Positions 61,844-64,000 of a stretch of DNA of 64,000 nucleotides are shown here, piece by piece. The translations under genes and the position numbers were made by a program. Positions within the stretch are counted from its first letter, which is position 1. Each line of letters begins with the position of its first letter. The notes under the pieces were generated by a model that saw only the letters and a program-made list of their open reading frames with translations, was not told where the DNA came from and did no database searches. This stretch comes from Petrolisthes cinctipes (Eukaryota > Arthropoda > Malacostraca > Decapoda > Porcellanidae), in assembly GCA_033782935.1 (NCBI GenBank), contig JAWQEG010000292.1, positions 430,001-494,000 of the forward strand, given 5' to 3'.

Positions 61844-64000
61844 TCAGTGCTAGAATATTTTCAAAATATAGGCTAAAAACATGCTAAAAATCGATATTCT
61901 AGGTGTCAAAAAGTTGATATATCAAATTAAGGCCCAAAACACCCGAAAATTAGATATTTAGGGGTCCCAGAAGCTATCTGTACATGCCTACTCCGTGTTA
62001 GAGTATTTTTAAAATACAGGCCAAAAACATGCTCAAAATCGATGTTTTAGGGACCCAAAGTCAATCCGTGCATGTATCTTCTGTACCCGTTTATATCTCA
62101 AATTCAGGCTCAAAACACCCGAAAATTCAATATTTTGAGGTCCCAGAAGCAATCTGGACATGCCTACTCAGTGCTAGAAATTTTTCAAAATTCAGGCCTA
62201 AAACATTCTGATAATCGAAATTTTTGGTGCCCAAAGTCAATATGTGTATGCATCTTCTATACTCGTTTATATCTCAAATTCAGGCTCAAAACACCCGAGA
62301 AATTCGATATTTTGGGGTCCCAGAAGGGATCTTTACATGCCTACTCCGTGTTAGAGTATTTTCAAAATACAGGCCAAAAACATACTGAAAATCGATCTTT
62401 TAGGTGCCAAAAAGTCGATATCTCAAATTCAGTCCCAAAACACCCGAAAATTCGATATTTAGGGGTCCCAGAAGCGATCTGTACATGCCTACTCTGTGTT
62501 AGAGTATTTTCAAAATACAGGCCAAAAACATACTGAAAATCGATCTTTTAGGTGCCCAAAAGTCGATATGTGCATGCATCTTCAGTACCCGTTTATATCT
62601 CAAATTCAGGCTCAAAACACCCGAAAATTCAATATTTTGGGGTCCCAGAAGCGATCTGTATATGCCTACTCAGTGCTAGAATGTTTTCAAAATATAGGCA
62701 CAAAACATGCTCAAAATCGATATTTTAGGTGCCCAAAAGTCGATATGTGCATGCATCTTCTGTACTCGTTTATATCTCAAATTCAGGCTCAAAACACCCG
62801 AAAATTCGATATTTTGGGGTCCCTGAAGGGATCTTTACATGCCTACTCCGTGTTAAAGTATTTTCAAAATACAGGCCAAAAACATACTGAAAATCGATCT
62901 TTTAGGTGCCAAAAAGTCGATATCTCAAATTCAGTCCCAAAACACCCGAAAATTCGATATTTAGGGGTCCCAGAAGCGATCTGTACATGCCTACTCCGTG
63001 TTAGAGTATTTTCAAAATACAGGCCAAAAACATACTGAAAATCGATCTTTTAGGTGCCCAAAAGTCGATATGTGCATGCATCTTCTGTACCCGTTTATAT
63101 CTCAAATTCTGGCCCTAAACACCCGAAAATTCAATATTTTGGGGTCCCAGAAGCAATCTGTACATGCCTACTCAGTGCTAGAATATTTTCAAAATATAGG
63201 CTCAAAACATGCTAAAAATCGATATTTTAGGTGCGTAAAGGCGATATCTCAAATTCAGGCCCAAAACACCCGAAAATTCGATATTATGGGGTCCCAGAAG
63301 CGATCTGTACATGCCTACTCCGTGTTAGAGTATTTACAAAATACAGGCCCAAAACATGCTCAAAATCAATGTTTTAGGTGCCCAAAAGTCGATATGTGCA
63401 TGCATCTTCAGTACCCGTTTATATCTCAAATTCACGCTCAAAACACCGGAAAATTCGATATTTTGGGGTCATAGAAGCGATCTGTACATGCCTACTCCGT
63501 GTTAGAGATATTTCAAAATACATGCCCAAAACATGCTGAAAATCGATATTTTAGATGCCCAAAGTCAATATGTGCATGTATCTTCTGTACCCGTTTATAT
63601 CTCAAATTCAGGCTCAAAACACCCAAAAATTCAATATTTTGGGGTCCCAGAAGCAATCTGTATATGCCTACTCAGTGCTAGAATATTTTCAAACTATAAG
63701 CTAAAAACATGCTAAAAATAGATCTTTTTGGTGCCAAAAAGTCGATATCTCAAATTCAGTCCCAAAACACCCGAAAATTCGATATTTAGGGGTCCCAGAA
63801 GCGATCTGTACATGCCTACTCCGTGTTAGAGTATTTTCAAAATACAGGCCAAAAACATACTGAAAATCGATCTTTTAGGTGCCCAAAAGTCGATATGTGC
63901 ATGCATCCTCTGTACCCGTTTATATCTCAAATTCTGGCCCTAAACACCCAAAAATTCAATATTTTGGGGTCCCTGAAGCAATCTGTACATGCCTACTCAG
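61844..64000 (+). repeat. Segment repeated at 6324 bp, second copy, cut by the window edge
   Basis: Matches 55520-57676 base for base in all landmarks I checked. Short junctions are at 61916, 62417, 62919, 63243 and 63744. It shares the CCCGAGAAATTCG insertion, GATAATCGAAATT, GGTCCCTGAAGGG and TTAGAGATATTTC. A visible difference is GTGTTAAAGTATTTTC near 62851 against GTGTTAGAGTATTTTC. The copy still matches at base 64000, so it continues beyond the window. Confidence 0.9.

Larger units (their letters stand above)
1..64000 (+). repeat. Tandem satellite array filling the window (177-bp and 148-bp monomers)
   Basis: Every part of the window reads as copies of one satellite, always in the same orientation. 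A convenient anchor is the motif CTGTACATGCCTACT, which recurs every 176-178 or 147-148 bases. The first anchors (at CATG) are 61, 237, 415, 563, 740, 917, 1094, 1242, 1419, 1567, 1744 and 1921. I counted about 140 short monomers; the remaining length corresponds to about 245 long ones. I saw no unrelated insertion, no inverted block, no transposon end, no tRNA or rRNA and no unique DNA longer than a few bases. Array length, head-to-tail order and monomer size are typical of eukaryotic centromeric or heterochromatic satellite DNA; centromere function itself is an inference. The family is not one I recognise by name. Confidence 0.98.

Noticed and set aside
1..64000. CRISPR array
   Set aside because: There is no alternation of a constant short repeat with unique spacers; the whole unit is repeated.
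1..64000. Assigning the array to a named satellite family or species
   Set aside because: Monomer length suggests the class only. I could not match the sequence to a family from memory. A search of satellite databases with bases 563-739 would decide.

Overview
The whole 64-kb window is one uninterrupted tandem satellite DNA array. I found no gene, RNA gene, transposon, CRISPR array or unique sequence in it. All units run head to tail in the same orientation, from the first base to the last, so both ends of the array lie outside the window. A hand count of one monomer gives about 40% G+C. Such an array indicates a eukaryote (centromeric, pericentromeric or other heterochromatic DNA). The long monomer, 177 bp, falls in the size class of known centromere satellites (human alpha satellite 171 bp, Arabidopsis about 178 bp). 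I do not recognise the family, so I name no species.

Unit structure. There are two monomer lengths: a long form (L, about 177 bp) and a short form (S, about 148 bp). L is itself an old dimer of two related half-units of 88 and 89 bp. S is L with the same 29 bp removed from the second half-unit, between two ATAT tetranucleotides, which creates a GATATC sequence. I located about 140 S junctions; by arithmetic about 245 L monomers fill the rest. They are arranged as modules of one S with mostly one to three L. The first half-unit carries a 15-bp perfect dyad whose outermost base pair differs between subfamilies in a pairing-preserving way. Nine copies match eight of the nine essential positions of the CENP-B box.

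Layout. 1-1399: mixed monomers. 1400-5771: two adjacent, almost identical copies of a 2151-bp higher-order repeat (13 monomers: 8 L, 5 S). 5772-24064: a zone marked by a monomer with a 13-bp deletion (six copies) and by segments repeated at offsets of 1815, 2802 and 5808-5943 bp. 24065-29398: a tandem duplication of 2653/2654 bp (about 10 L and 6 S). 29399-64000: a mosaic of segments of 1-4 kb repeated at offsets of 4830, 7352, 7677, 11947, 13333, 14834, 5973 and 6324 bp. The last of these runs off the right edge. Several offsets differ from each other by 324-325 bp, exactly one L+S dimer, which points to unequal exchange in monomer register.

The many open frames on the + strand are a by-product of the repeat: 177 is 59 codons, so a frame open in one L monomer stays open in the next. 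They are not annotated as genes. Block boundaries below were set by eye and are good to some tens of bases.
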